Source of the DNA: Pseudorasbora parva
Taxonomy: Eukaryota > Chordata > Actinopteri > Cypriniformes > Gobionidae
NCBI RefSeq assembly: GCF_024679245.1
Contig: NC_090183.1
Location: 21,805,207-21,869,206, forward strand
Reading direction: 5' to 3'
Length of the DNA stretch: 64,000 bases
Both the position numbers and the translations under genes were made by a program. Below are positions 11,804 to 22,129 of this stretch, one piece after another; within the stretch, counting starts at the first letter, position 1, and each line of letters opens with the position of its first letter. The notes under the pieces are model-generated. The model made no database searches and had not been told where the DNA came from. It worked only from the letters and a program-made list of their open reading frames with translations.

Positions 11804-14130
11804 GCGATACGGCTATCACGAACTACCACGCCCGGCTCGGTCTCGATATGGTGCTGAATCAAGTCGGTACGTCCCGGTAGGGGCGAGAACACGTCAGCGA
11901 ACTCCGCCTGCAATTTTGATAAATCAGTGAGTTGTAACGGTGAGAGGTGATCTCCCCCCGGGGCCAGCGCGACTGATTGCGCTTTAATGCTCGCCTCTGG
12001 CCCGAGATCATCCTCTCCCCCGATCACCGTTGCCAACAACACTGATTCCACCTCATTCCATTTTTTTAGCAGGTTGAGGTGGTATATTTGACGTGCCCCG
12101 TTCCTATCGGATCGTATCACTTCATAATCGAGCTCTCCTACCTGTCGTGCGACCTCAAACGACCCCTGCCACTTTGACATTAATTTTGAGCTCGACGTAG
12201 GGAGTAGAACGAGCACTTTCTCTCCCGGTGTGAATTTGCGTAGTTTCGTACCCCTGTTATATGACCGGCTCTGGCGGTCCTGGGCTTGCAACAAATTCTC
12301 CCTTGATAGCCGCTCCAAAGTGTGGAGTTTTGTTCGCAAGTCCAGCACATACTGAATTTCGTTCTTGGCCAAAGAAGGCCCCTCCTCCCAAGTTTCTCGT
12401 AGGACGTCCAGCACCCCCCGGGGCTGCCGTCCGTAGAGAAGCTCGAAGGGGGAAAACCCCGTGGAGGCTTGCGGGACCTCCCGCACAGCAAATAAGAGGG
12501 GTTCTAACCACCGATCCCAATTTTTGGCGTCTTCCTGTACGAATTTACGGATCATGGATTTAAGAGTGCGATTAAATCGTTCGACCAAGCCGTCTGTTTG
12601 TGGGTGATAGACGCTTGTTCGAATGGATTTAATGCCCAATAATCCGTACAATTCGCTTAACGTGCGTGACATAAACGCCGTGCCTTGATCAGTGAGGATT
12701 TCCTTCGGAATCCCCACTCGGGAGATTAAACGAAACAGTGCGTCCGCAACACTCTTCGCAGAGATGTTGCGGAGAGCCACTGCTTCCGGATATCGTGTTG
12801 CGTAGTCCACGATAACTAGCGCAAAACGATGTCCGCGTGCGGATCGCTCTAATGGCCCGATGAGGTCCATCGCAATTCTCTCGAAGGGGACCTGCATTAA
12901 TGGAAGGGGGCTCAATGGCGCTTTTGGGGCGGCCAGTGGGTTCACCAACTGACATTCAGGACAAGACGCGCACCACCTGCGCACGTTGTCATGAATGCCT
13001 GGCCAAAAAAATCGGGTCATTAAACGATTCAGCGTGGCCGCCTGTCCCAGGTGGCCCGCCATCGGGTTAGAGTGAGCCGCCTGGAAAAGCATTTCCCGGC
13101 GGCTCTTTGGCACTAACAACTGGGTTGTATCTACCTTTGTCTGAGTGTCTTGGGTCACTCGATACAACCGATCCTTTATTATGGCAAAATAAGGATAGGA
13201 GACAGGCAAGGCAGGTTGGAGAGACTGTCCGTCGATCGATCAGACCTGCTGAAAAGCGTTCTTAAGGGTTTCATCCTGGGACTGCTCCAGAGGAAAGTCA
13301 TCGCGGTCCGAGAGAATTAGTCTCTCAATCCCGCTCGGTTCCTCTGGAGTTGTCTCCGAGGGTCCCGGTTCAGTCTCCCCAAGCTGTACTCGCACCGCCC
13401 CCTTCCTTGCCTTTTTCTCCCAAGCGGCATCCGCACACAACGATCCCAATAAAGCCGTAAAGGCGGGCCAATTCGTCCCCAGAATTAGCGGATGCCGGAG
13501 GTGTGGACTAACCGCCACCTCTATACTATGCTTTTGACCCCGAAACTGTATCGTGACTGGGACAACCGGATATTCCACCACATCCCTGTGCACACACCGC
13601 ACCTTAACCATGCGGCTTGTATCCAATGCCCCAGGCTGCATCAGGCTTTGATGGATCGAGGTTTGGTTGCATCCTGAATCCACCAAGGCCTGATATGTAC
13701 CCCCCTTGATACTTACAGGAATTTGGTACTCTCCTGCTTGATCGGGGGTGGTCCACTGGACGTCCGGGATCCGGATCATTGTCCCGACGTCCATCCTCGG
13801 ACATCGGTCCAAAAAATGATCCGGATCACCGCACCTCCAGCAGGCCAGCCCAGGCCTACCCGCCGCCCCTGCGCCGGGGAGTGGGTTGGAGAATGAGCGC
13901 GGGGAGGGCGCGGAACCAGAGCCATTGTCACCCCCCAGCCCCAGCAGCCCCGCCCCCCTGGGCGGAGCCCGCGAATTCCCGAACGGTCCAGGGCCCATCC
14001 CACCCCGGCCTCTGGGGGGAATCCGAGGAGGGCCCGGAGGGCGGGACCTAGGGAGAGGGATAGGGCGAGAGGGAGATACAGAGGGGGGAGAGAGAGAGAG
14101 CGAGAGGTTAGAAGGGGTTCGCCGACCCCC
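11779..14130 (-). pseudogene. Zinc knuckle, protease and integrase region of gypsy copy 1 (stop at 13240, frameshift near 11800)
   Basis: One frame covers about 14130-11779. It carries a CCHC knuckle (CWRCGDPDHFLDRCP, near 13830), an aspartic protease motif (LVDSG, near 13690), then integrase: an HHCC zinc site (HSNPMAGHLGQ ... CASCPEC), a DDE core with MDLIGPL, LTDQGTAF and HPQTDGLVERFNRT, and a GPY/F-like segment (KWQGSFEV). A TGA at 13240-13242 interrupts the frame just before integrase; copy 2 has a Cys codon at this place. A small deletion near 11800 shifts the frame before RT. The frame differs from that of the capsid ORF, so a frameshift is needed between capsid and nucleocapsid. Confidence 0.85.
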
Positions 14131-14834
14131 GGGCACGCCACCAGGTGGTCCTCCGCCAGGTGGATGGCCGTCTCCAGCGACGTGGGCCGGTGGCACTGGA
14201 CCCACTCGGCAGTTTTCCTGGGGAGCCGAGCGATGAGCTGCTCCAGCACCACCAGATCGACGATGTGGTCCACGTCGCTTCTGCCGGCCAGGAGCCATCT
14301 GCGGCAGGAGTCCCGGAGCTGTTGGGCCATCGCGAAGGGTCGGCCAGCTTCTCCCCACTCCAGGGAGCGGAACCTCTGCCGGTGCTGCTCCGGGGAGCGG
14401 CCGACCCGCTGGAGGATGGCCCTCTTTAGGTCCTCGTACTCGAGGAGGTTCGCCACCGGTAACTGTTGTGCGGCCGCCTGGGCTTCCCCTGTCAGCAGTG
14501 GTATAAGGCGCACCGGCCACTGTGCCCGGGGCCACCCGCAGGCCTCCGCGGCCTTCTGAAATAAGTCAATAAAGGCCTCCGGGTCATCTTGTGGCCCCAT
14601 TTTGTGCAGGGGCACGTGGACCGGTGCGCTGGTCAGCCCGGCGGCTTCGGCGCGAACCTCCCGGTCGATCCAGCTCCGGAACTTCTTGCGGTCCTCTTGC
14701 TGGCCCCGGACAATGGCCTCGAAGCGGCGCTCCTGGTCTGTCCGGAGGTCCAGCATGGCTTGGTGTTGGTCCTGATGGAGGACCGCGAGGGATGTAATAA
14801 TGTCCGCAAATGGCGAGGCGGAGGGCGTCTGCAT
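13776..14834 (-). CDS. gag (capsid part) of gypsy copy 1
   Basis: 352 codons from an ATG in a strong context (gccgccATG). The centre (about residues 75-240) reads as a retrotransposon capsid: DDPEAFIDLFQKAAEACGW, then RLIPLLTGEAQAAA, RVGRSPEQHRQRFRSL and LRDSCRRWLL. The nucleocapsid zinc knuckle is not in this frame but in an overlapping frame (see the next entry). The last ~100 residues of this frame are low-complexity and probably read past the natural frame change. Confidence 0.8.
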   Translation of the reverse strand: MQTPSASPFADIITSLAVLHQDQHQAMLDLRTDQERRFEAIVRGQQEDRKKFRSWIDREVRAEAAGLTSAPVHVPLHKMGPQDDPEAFIDLFQKAAEACGWPRAQWPVRLIPLLTGEAQAAAQQLPVANLLEYEDLKRAILQRVGRSPEQHRQRFRSLEWGEAGRPFAMAQQLRDSCRRWLLAGRSDVDHIVDLVVLEQLIARLPRKTAEWVQCHRPTSLETAIHLAEDHLVACPGVGEPLLTSRSLSLPPLYLPLALSLSLGPALRALLGFPPEAGVGWALDRSGIRGLRPGGRGCWGWGVTMALVPRPPRAHSPTHSPAQGRRVGLGWPAGGAVIRIIFWTDVRGWTSGQ

Positions 14835-14875
14835 GGCGGCGGCGCTGTCCTACTTCCTCCCGGGTTTCGGCACCA

Positions 14876-15251
14876 GTGTAACAAAGTTCGATAGTAGGAG
14901 GAAGGAAGAGGACACGGGGGTCGGCTGGACGGTTGATGCTTCTTTATTTATGGTCAAAAACTTATTATAACTTCAACAACACACTGCTGTGTGAATTCTC
15001 ATAGACACTCGATCACTTCCGGGTCGGCACTTCCGGCTTCCGGCAACTCAGTCTTTGGGGTTTCGCATCAACCGTCCGATCTCTCTCCCTTCCTGGTCTC
15101 TGGTTCCGCCGAGGTTTTATACCCTCTCCGCGCTCATTACTGGAACAAGAGACAGGTGTTATTAATCTGCGTCCAACCCACTCGCTTACCGCTCGTCCCG
15201 CGGCTCTCTCTCCCGCTGCAGACCTCGCTGAACCACGCCCCCCTTGCCACA
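14876..15251 (-). repeat. 5' LTR of gypsy copy 1
   Basis: 376 bp. On the minus strand it starts TGTGGCAAGGGG and ends CTTTGTTACA. A primer-binding site complementary to a tRNA 3' end (minus strand TGGTGCCGAAACCCGGGA) follows after one base. Confidence 0.9.
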
Positions 15252-15769
15252 GTTAGTTTTGATAGTTACCATTGTGCAGAAGAGTAGAGCTTATGGTTAG
15301 GTTGAAATGTGAATAACTGCAAGCATTATGATTAGTATTATAAAGAATGTTGCTTTGTTCAATAAGAAATAGCTTTGCTAATGCTAGTGCAACTAAAAGT
15401 TAGTTTTTACTTGTGCCAACATCAAACAACTGAAAGTCAAATTTTAACAGGTTATTTTTTTTACTCTAATATATATATATATATATATATATACACTGTA
15501 AAAAAATGTTGGTTTTTGTTGGTTTAACTTAAAAAAGTAAGTAACCTAGTTGCCCTAAAATTCATTGTATTAACTCAAAATTTTAATTTCAACAAACTCA
15601 AAATTTTAAGGCAACCAGGTAACTTTTTTCTAAATATTTTTTTACAGTGTATATATATATTATATATATATATTTTTCAAAATCAACTTAAATTGAAAAT
15701 TGAATTAAATTAAAAAGCACATTCCACTAATAAGATTTAATTCATCATAAAAAAATTATGAAATATTAT
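15252..15769. other. AT-rich spacer with a small MITE
   Basis: No gene seen. It contains TA dinucleotide runs (15469-15494 and 15650-15674) around the MITE listed next. Confidence 0.6.
15493..15650. mobile_element. Small MITE with ACACTGTAAAAAAA termini
   Basis: Ends are acactgtaaaaaaatgtt and the inverted ttttttacagtgt. Internal stretches also pair (taagtaacctagttgcc with ggcaaccaggtaac). It is inserted within a TA microsatellite. Non-coding. Confidence 0.75.
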
Positions 15770-15774
15770 GTAAT

Positions 15775-16120
15775 TGTCAGACACGGAGGAGGACACAGAT
15801 GGATTAGTGCAAGTGCAAAGTTTATTATCAGAGGTAACGGACACAGGTGATACTTAGATGGATGGTGACACTCAGACGAAGGACGATGGAGGTGAAGACG
15901 ATGATGATTGTGAAGACGAAGATGACGACGAAGAGGGATACAGTTGAAGGCTTCTATGAAGGACAGGTAGTCACGGGTGGATCGGTGCAAGACCAGACAG
16001 TGAGTGTGAAGGTGAGGAGTGCTTAAGTAGTGTTTATGGGGATGGTGCACAGGTGATCAGAATGCCGGTGATGGGGAACGAGTGGCTGTGGCAGTGTCTG
16101 ATGGCTGTGAGGGCGTGACA
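15775..16120 (-). mobile_element. Solo LTR with 5-bp target duplication
   Basis: 346 bp beginning TGTCACGCCC and ending TGTCTGACA on the minus strand, with an AATAAA-type signal (aataaactttgc) near the end. It is flanked by GTAAT at 15770-15774 and 16121-16125. No internal region is present, so it is probably the product of LTR-LTR recombination. It is a different family from the two gypsy elements. Confidence 0.85.
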
Positions 16121-16631
16121 GTAATATTGTTACATTTTTGTTTTTTAAGTAGATACTGTGTAATATATTTACAGTGTAGATGCGTGTAATGAAAATGTGT
16201 TATTAAATTACAAAACTAATGTAATTGTTGTACTGAGGTAAAATATGTAATTCTATTAGTTACTAATCATATTAAAAGGAAATTGCTTTGCATTGATAAA
16301 GTAATTCAAACCACATGTATAAGGGTCAGGGCTGGACTGGTAATCTGGCATAGCGGGCATTTGCCTGATGGGCCGACGCACTTATGGTGCCGGTAGTGTT
16401 TTTTTTTTTTTTTGTAGCCTACCACTGACAACATGCAGTTTGTCTTCTGAATTGACAAGCCGAAGCGCGAGAGACCTCCTCCATATTAGGCGCTTTTTTC
16501 TATTTTTTATTTATTTGTATTTGAGCGCATGGAACTGCAAAAGGGTATATCCGCACAACGCAGCTGCTGACAAACGTACGCTGCGTTTAAATGCTGCTCT
16601 ATATGGCACTTTGACTCCGAATTTTGTTTTA

Positions 16632-17603
16632 TAGAGGGAATGCATCGACGTCACTTTCCCGCCGTAACACGCCCCCTCAAGCCGGGGCTGAGTGCCAGAA
16701 GAGTTGCTGCGTGACTGGAGGAAAACACGAGTAGCGCAAACGATCCTTACAACTTACCAAAGATTCAGTGATCCATGGATAATGATATGCAGCCAGGAAT
16801 CGTGTTTTCCTGACATTTTTAGGAGCCTCATTTCGACAAGAATGTTTATAACTGTCATTCATCACATTTTTCAATCCCGCATGTGAATGATGGGTCAGTG
16901 TTTTGAAGCGTGTAGTGGTGGTAATATACTATATATTCACTAAAAGCTGTCACTCATTCAATAAACACAATCTCACAAAGTTCCGCAGTGATGTTGGTAT
17001 ACAATGAATCTCTTCTTTTCACAATGTCTGCACTTACTGAGGATTGCTGCACGTTTAACTGAACTCAGCGCCTGGACAAACGTTCGAGCGGTGAGTGATT
17101 CCAAGTTCAACACCTGTGATTGGCCAATTCCGTTGTAGAAGTCTACAAACATGTCTGTGATTGGCTACATTACTCACAGAGGTGAAAACACGTTGGAAAT
17201 GTAATCATTTGACAAGTGCAAATACAGATACACACTGGATCTTTTGCTAGCTCCTTTTCGCTGATAATATGCAATTATTACGAATTCTTACAGAGGATTA
17301 CAGATCACAGACAAGCAGTTATGGGCAACTTTTCACTCTAAATGCAGAAGCAGCAGCAGATGGCAGTGGTTTGAGTGAGAAAATTACACGCTATTATCAA
17401 GTCCGTCTCAAGCTCAGAACAGCGATGTCTATGCGGTCCGTGGACAAGCCTCCCCCTACCCCCCTTTTGGCGAAGGGCCTGGTTTTGTGTGTTTTCGTTG
17501 CATTCGCGCTGTAAACCAATGCTGCCTCTCAGTCTTTCTGCCACTCAGTGGGGCGTAATCACAGTCGCTCCAGCTGACGATGATGTCACGTGCATTCCCT
17601 CTA
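16632..17603. mobile_element. DNA transposon with TAGAGGGAATGCA inverted ends
   Basis: The left end tagagggaatgcatcgacgt and the right end cacgtgcattccctcta are inverted copies. No transposase was recognised; short open frames inside are of unknown meaning. It lies within the 16-kb hAT-like element, left of the DIRS element. Confidence 0.65.
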
Positions 17604-17657
17604 TACATTCGTATGATATGGAAACATTACAGGTTCTGTGTTGAATCAGCTGAAAAC

Positions 17658-17990
17658 GTACTCGGTTACTTTCGTAACCTCGGTTCCCTGAGAGAGAGGG
17701 AATGAGTATTGCGTATGGGAAAAACTCCTTTTCTCGAGAATGTGAAGCAAAACTTTATTAATAAAGGTATCTATGTAAAGCGCAGTGCAGCTGCACAGCC
17801 ATAGCCCGGCGCGAGGAGCGCTCTGATTGGCCGGGCCGCGGTAACTGCAGGAACCTATGGTGAGGCGGCTGAGAGGAGCGAACCAATGGGGGCGCTCCAG
17901 AGAGACCGGCGAAAAGGGGGCTTAAATTAGCATACAGGAGGCTATATAAGACCCTGATTCACCATAGGTGTCAGGTTTTAAAATAGACTG
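17658..17990. repeat. Left inverted terminal repeat of DIRS copy 1
   Basis: Pairs with 22130-22428. Shared landmarks are gcaatac, ctcgagaatgtgaagcaaaa, ataaaggtatctatgtaaag and gaccctgattcaccatagg. The outermost ~45 bp (gttactttcgtaacctcgg) are unique to this end and are copied in the internal complementary region. Confidence 0.9.
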
Positions 17991-18025
17991 AAGCGACACC
18001 TGAGAAGCACGAACACGGCACGGAA

Positions 18026-18121
18026 CGCAATACTCGTTCCCTCTCTCTCAGGGAACCGAGGTTACGAAAGTAACCAAGTACATTCCCTTTCGAGAGAGGT
18101 TCCTCATATTGCGTATGGGAA
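18026..18121. repeat. Internal complementary region of DIRS copy 1
   Basis: The first half (18026-18074) is the reverse complement of the left outer end: cgcaatactcgttccctctc, then gaaccgaggttacgaaag. The second half (about 18080-18121) is the reverse complement of the right outer end: ttccctttcgagagaggttc, then attgcgtatggga. The junction is at gtaccatt-like bases near 18078-18082. Confidence 0.88.
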
Positions 18122-18399
18122 CACAATGTAAAACGCTGTGTGTGCTGACTGACCCAAAATCCCCAACTGAATGAGGAAAAGTCAAAAAACCTTTAGAGAG
18201 ACCGACACAGGCGGGCTTCAAAGGAGAATGAAAGAACCGGAAGTTTTGGTTCGTTTGAAAACCTGACCGGACATAGTCGGATCTAAGGCAGAGTGTAATG
18301 GTGCTATGAACGATTGTGTATAAGCGGAACGCAATAAGCAATCGTGTTGTCAGGGCTGCAGATAGAGCCCTAAATGGTGAAAAGCACTGCTTGTAAAGC

Positions 18400-19258
18400 T
18401 GGGACCTCCAAATTGTAGAATCTGATAAAAGTGGGCGGAGAGGCCCAGCCTGCCGCCGCACAAATATCTTCCATGGAAGTGCCACATGACCGAGCCCAAG
18501 ACAAAGCCATGCCTCTAGTGGAGTGGGCTTTAATGCTGTAGGACAGGTTATGTTCTAGACCTATATGCTAGTGGGATTGCATCCACTATCCAGTGTGAGA
18601 GTCTGTTTCATGACAGCACAAACTTTAGTGCGGCCACTGAAGCAATGAAGAGCTGATCCGACTGCCTGAAGGGGGCGGAGCGCTCTAGATACAATCTCAA
18701 TGCTCTGACTGGGCAGAAAAGGTTCGCGTCTTATTCTCTCTGAGACGCGGGTAAAGGAAGCAGTGAAAAGACTTGCATACTCAAGGGGTTGATAGCACTT
18801 TGAGCATAAAACCATGCCTCGGTTTGAGCACAACCTTGAAGTTGCTGGACCCAAACTCAAGACAGGAAGGGCTCACGGAGAGTGCAGGCAAGCCACCCAC
18901 TCGCTTAACCGAGGCCACAGCCAGCAGAAAAGCTGTTTTGAGTGATACGTGCTTCAAGCTCGTGGTCTGAGGTGGTTAGGAGGGGGAACCCTTCACGGCT
19001 TCTAAAACCATGGCGAGGTCCCAAATAGGGACTGAGGAAGGGGCAAGGCGAGTTGAATCTCCTGGCCCCTTTAAGAAAACATACAATAACATCACTTTTC
19101 CCTAGGGAATGTGCCGAGATCAGAGCGTGATTAGCTGCTATGGCGGAGACATATACTTTGAGCATGGAGGGGGAACGACCCGCGTCCATTAGCTCTTGGA
19201 GAAAGCGAGCAATTCCGCCAGTTCGCATGAGTGTGCGTCGATGTTTCGCGTAGCACAC
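18400..19258 (-). pseudogene. Tyrosine recombinase of DIRS copy 1 (broken)
   Basis: Pieces in several frames. The N-terminal part (19258-18905) has a core-binding segment (LKVYVSAIAANHAL, VCFLKGARR). The C-terminal part, about 18515-18400, still reads HSTRG ... GWASPPTFIRFYNLE, giving the HxxR and tyrosine of the active site. Stops and frameshifts lie between. It is related to the recombinase at 61590-62437. Confidence 0.8.
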
Positions 19259-19330
19259 TGGTTAGAAAACCACTGACCACTTCAAAGCAGAGCTGCCAGA
19301 TAGCGGGGGCTCTAGCTTCCGAAATAGTGT

Positions 19331-20682
19331 TCATAAATTGTCAGAGAGGTTCCCGGATACCCGTTGATGGGCCATACGTGGAGGGCCCACAGCTCGGGAC
19401 TGGGATGCTAGATCTTCCCTTTCGCCGGCGTAAGGAGGTATTTCCTCAGCGGAATAGGCCATGGGGCTGTGTCTGACAGCTGAATGAGTTCGGAGAACCA
19501 TGTGCGGTTCTTCCAAAGTGGGGCTATTAAAAAGCACAGGCTTGAAGCTGCATCGCGATCGGAGGGAGCATATAGAGGGAGTCTGGGCCAACATGGGCCA
19601 GGGCGTCCCTGCGTTTGCAGAAAAATTTTGGGCAGCGTGTGCTGTGCGAGCTGAATCGTTTGTGGGTGAAGGGACCATGCCCCTGGGGGCATGGGTCCTC
19701 TGGATAACATGTCCAGACCCTGATTCAGAATACCTGGCACGTGAGCCGCCCTTAGGGAGCTCAGATTGTGCTCTGCCCATAAAAGGAGATGCTTAGCCAT
19801 GCAGTGAAGAGAGTCTGATCTCGGCTGCCCTGGCGATTTTATGTACATTACCAAGACGTGGTGGTTCTTATGACGTAAGCCGCTCGTTGAGACTTGAGTC
19901 TATGACAGTGACTGTACTGATAAGCCTGCCCCTCGAAGGCAAATCTCAAGAATGGCCTGTAGTGGGGGGGGGCTATCGTAACGTTATGCATGGCGAATAT
20001 GCACAAGGATTTGTTTCACCGTCAGCATTTTGAAACGAGCGTGTCATAAGTGCTTTGTTCAGATGTCTGGAAAATGTGCCTGAGACCGCCATCCATTTTT
20101 GGGATGAGGAATTAGCGACAGTAAAAACCTGACTCACTAGCGTCGGGTGCACCGTTTCCACCGCTCTCTTCTTTAACAGTTTTAACGCCTCAGCGAGAAG
20201 CACGTGACTGACACTGCTTCTTACTGAGGGCTCGACCACGGCTTGAATCGCGGGGGTCTACGAGCAAAACCGTAGTGAGAACCTTGTTTTATATGTTCAA
20301 CACCCAATATTATATACCAGGAATGGCCTGCCAGGCCTGGGCTCATGAAGCCAGGGGTTGAATTAGATTCAGGCTGGCCGCTTAGTAATAGGGGCCTGTT
20401 AACCTGGTTGTGCTGTAACACTGCTTGTAACACTGTGGGGATAGTGTTAGGTTTTGGCGGGGCAGGCTTTGCAGTGGGCGCGCGCCTCACATTTATATTG
20501 TGTGTGCGAGAGTGGGCTTTGTGAAAAGTGCTTGGGTGCAGGAGTGCAGACTGTAAAGTGGGCACATTTCCTACATAGAAAAGCTCTTTTGTGTGTAGTT
20601 GTAAACACTGTGCAGTGGTGCGCAACCTACGTAGAATACCCACGGTGCAAACCGGTGAGCGAGTCCACAGGGATAAATGCAC
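19331..20682 (-). pseudogene. gag/RT/RNase H remnants of DIRS copy 1
   Basis: 20682-20221 ends with a gag-RT linker (ARRPPRFKPW), and 20239-19973 continues with an RT N-terminus (VSHVLLAEALKLLKKRAVE, then a broken KMLTVKQIL segment). The catalytic RT core is missing or unreadable. 19854-19331 holds the RNase H end (AAHVPGILNQGLDMLSRGPM) and the segment up to the recombinase. The element therefore has an internal deletion as well as stops. Confidence 0.75.
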
Positions 20683-21051
20683 ACAGCATTAGTGTGCAGA
20701 CGAGCGTGTTTAACACAGGCTAGTTGACTGCAATATTTCATCTCCAGTCACTTAACTTAAGGGAACTGGGAGAATGTAAGGAAGTGCGGGTGGTATGGGA
20801 GCCTTTCCACAATGCCGTGATGCTCTTGTCTGAAAGCGCGCATGCAGACAAGCGTGTTTGACCACAGGCTAGTTGACTGCAATAAGGCTTGTTGACTCTA
20901 TATGGTGTAATCCGGACGCGGCGGGATTTATTTGTGATTTTGTGGGGCTATCATGACAAGGCAGCCATTACAACTTCCTTGGCAGTAAGCGCGCGCTACA
21001 GCGAGAATGTTCTAGACGTACCCAGCAGCCCGAGCTCGCTCGTCTAACTTA

Positions 21052-21900
21052 CTCTAGTATTCTCTGTCCGTGGCGGTTCTTAGCGCGACGGAACGAGAGA
21101 AGAGGAAGCGTGAGGATAGCTGCGTCTGTCCGTGGCGCTTCAGCACGGCAGCGACAAAATGTGACGAGAGCTTCGGTTCGAGTTAGTTTATTCAATCTAG
21201 TATTCTCTGTCTGCAGCGGTTCTTAGTGCGACGGAACGAGAGAAGAGTAAGCGTGAGGACGGCTGCATCTGTCCGCGGCGCTTCAGCACGGCGGCGGTAG
21301 AATGAGCTTCGGCTCGAGTTAGTTTATTTACTCTAGTATTCTCTGTCCGTGGCGATAGCGCGACTGAACGAGAGAATTGGAAAAGTGAGGAAAAACTCTG
21401 TCTGCGGCGCTTCTAGCACGGCAAGAGCGTCGGCTTGAATTAGTTTATTTACTCTAGTATTCTCTGTCCGTGGCGATAGCGCGACTGAACGGGAGAATTG
21501 GAAAAGTGAGGAAAAACTCTGTCCGCGGCGCTTCTAGCACAGCGAGAGCTTCAGCTCGAGTTTGTTTATTCTCTCTAGTATTCTCTGTCCGCGGCGATAG
21601 CGCAACTGAATGAGAGAATTGGAAGAGTGAGGAGAAAAACTCTGTCCGCGGCGCTTCTAGCACGGCGAGAGCTCCAGCTCGAGTTTGTTTATTCACTCTA
21701 GTATTCTCTGTCCGCGGCGATAGCGCGACTGAACGAGAGAATTGGAAGAGTGAGGAAAAACTCTGTCCGCGGCGCTTCTAGCACGGCGAGAGCTTCAACT
21801 TGAGTTAGTTTATTCACTCTAGTATTCTCTGTCCGTGGCGGTAGCGCGACTGAACTAGAGAAGAGGAAGAGTGAGGAAAAGCTCCGTCTGTCCTGCTGCG
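21052..21900. repeat. Seven-unit ~121-bp tandem repeat inside DIRS copy 1
   Basis: Units begin with ctctagtattctctgtcc (or tctagtattctctgtc) at about 21052, 21196, 21331, 21452, 21573, 21696 and 21817. Spacings are about 142, 137, 121, 121, 123 and 121 bp. Each unit contains two similar halves with gcgcgac/gaacgagag and gcggcgcttct/agcacggc. The common unit length is not a multiple of three, so the repeat is probably not coding. Confidence 0.9.
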
Positions 21901-21902
21901 GC

Positions 21903-21903
<1 letters not shown>

Positions 21904-21941
<38 letters not shown>
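21904..21941. repeat. (CA)n microsatellite
   Basis: About 19 CA units directly after the tandem repeat. Confidence 0.95.
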
Positions 21942-21942
<1 letters not shown>

Positions 21943-22129
21943 ACACTCAACATAGACACATAGAATAAAGGATATTTAACGCCGGATGGCGCAGCTGGAA
22001 CGCAGGTGGCTGAAGGCGGAGAACTGGAGGGAATCCGGCATCCTCAGGGCTGCAGGAATGTTCCGCTGGTTGCTTTTCGACGGCGGTTTGCTTGATTCCG
22101 GAGGTCAGCGGCGGTGTCGCTGAAGGAGA

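Larger units (their letters stand above)
10189..15251 (-). mobile_element. Ty3/gypsy LTR retrotransposon with integrase before RT (Gmr1-like), copy 1
   Basis: On the minus strand the order is: 5' LTR (15251-14876), primer site (14874-14857), gag, zinc knuckle, protease, integrase, reverse transcriptase, RNase H, purine-rich tract, then 3' LTR (10492-10189). Integrase upstream of RT is the reverse of normal Ty3/gypsy order and matches the Gmr1 lineage described from cod. The LTRs begin TGTGGCAAGG. The overlapping 304 bp of the two LTRs differ at one base by eye (10425 versus 15184), yet pol carries an in-frame stop and a frameshift, and the 3' LTR lacks the last 72 bp of U5. No target duplication is visible because the left end is truncated. 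Confidence 0.9.

Noticed and set aside
12257..12563. Several ~90-100-codon frames on both strands inside the gypsy pol
   Set aside because: Shadows of the integrase reading frame, which carries all recognisable motifs.
13776..14834. gag capsid as a host SCAN-domain gene
   Set aside because: It sits between LTRs with a primer site and pol, so it is the retrotransposon gag.
21052..21900. Regular repeats resembling a CRISPR array
   Set aside because: Units are ~121-bp tandem copies with no unique spacers, in a vertebrate DIRS element.
21454..21946. Minus-strand frames with a repeated ~40-residue unit (NKQTRAGALAVLEAPRTEFF)
   Set aside because: Most units are 121 bp, so the frame changes every unit; no start or conserved protein identity.
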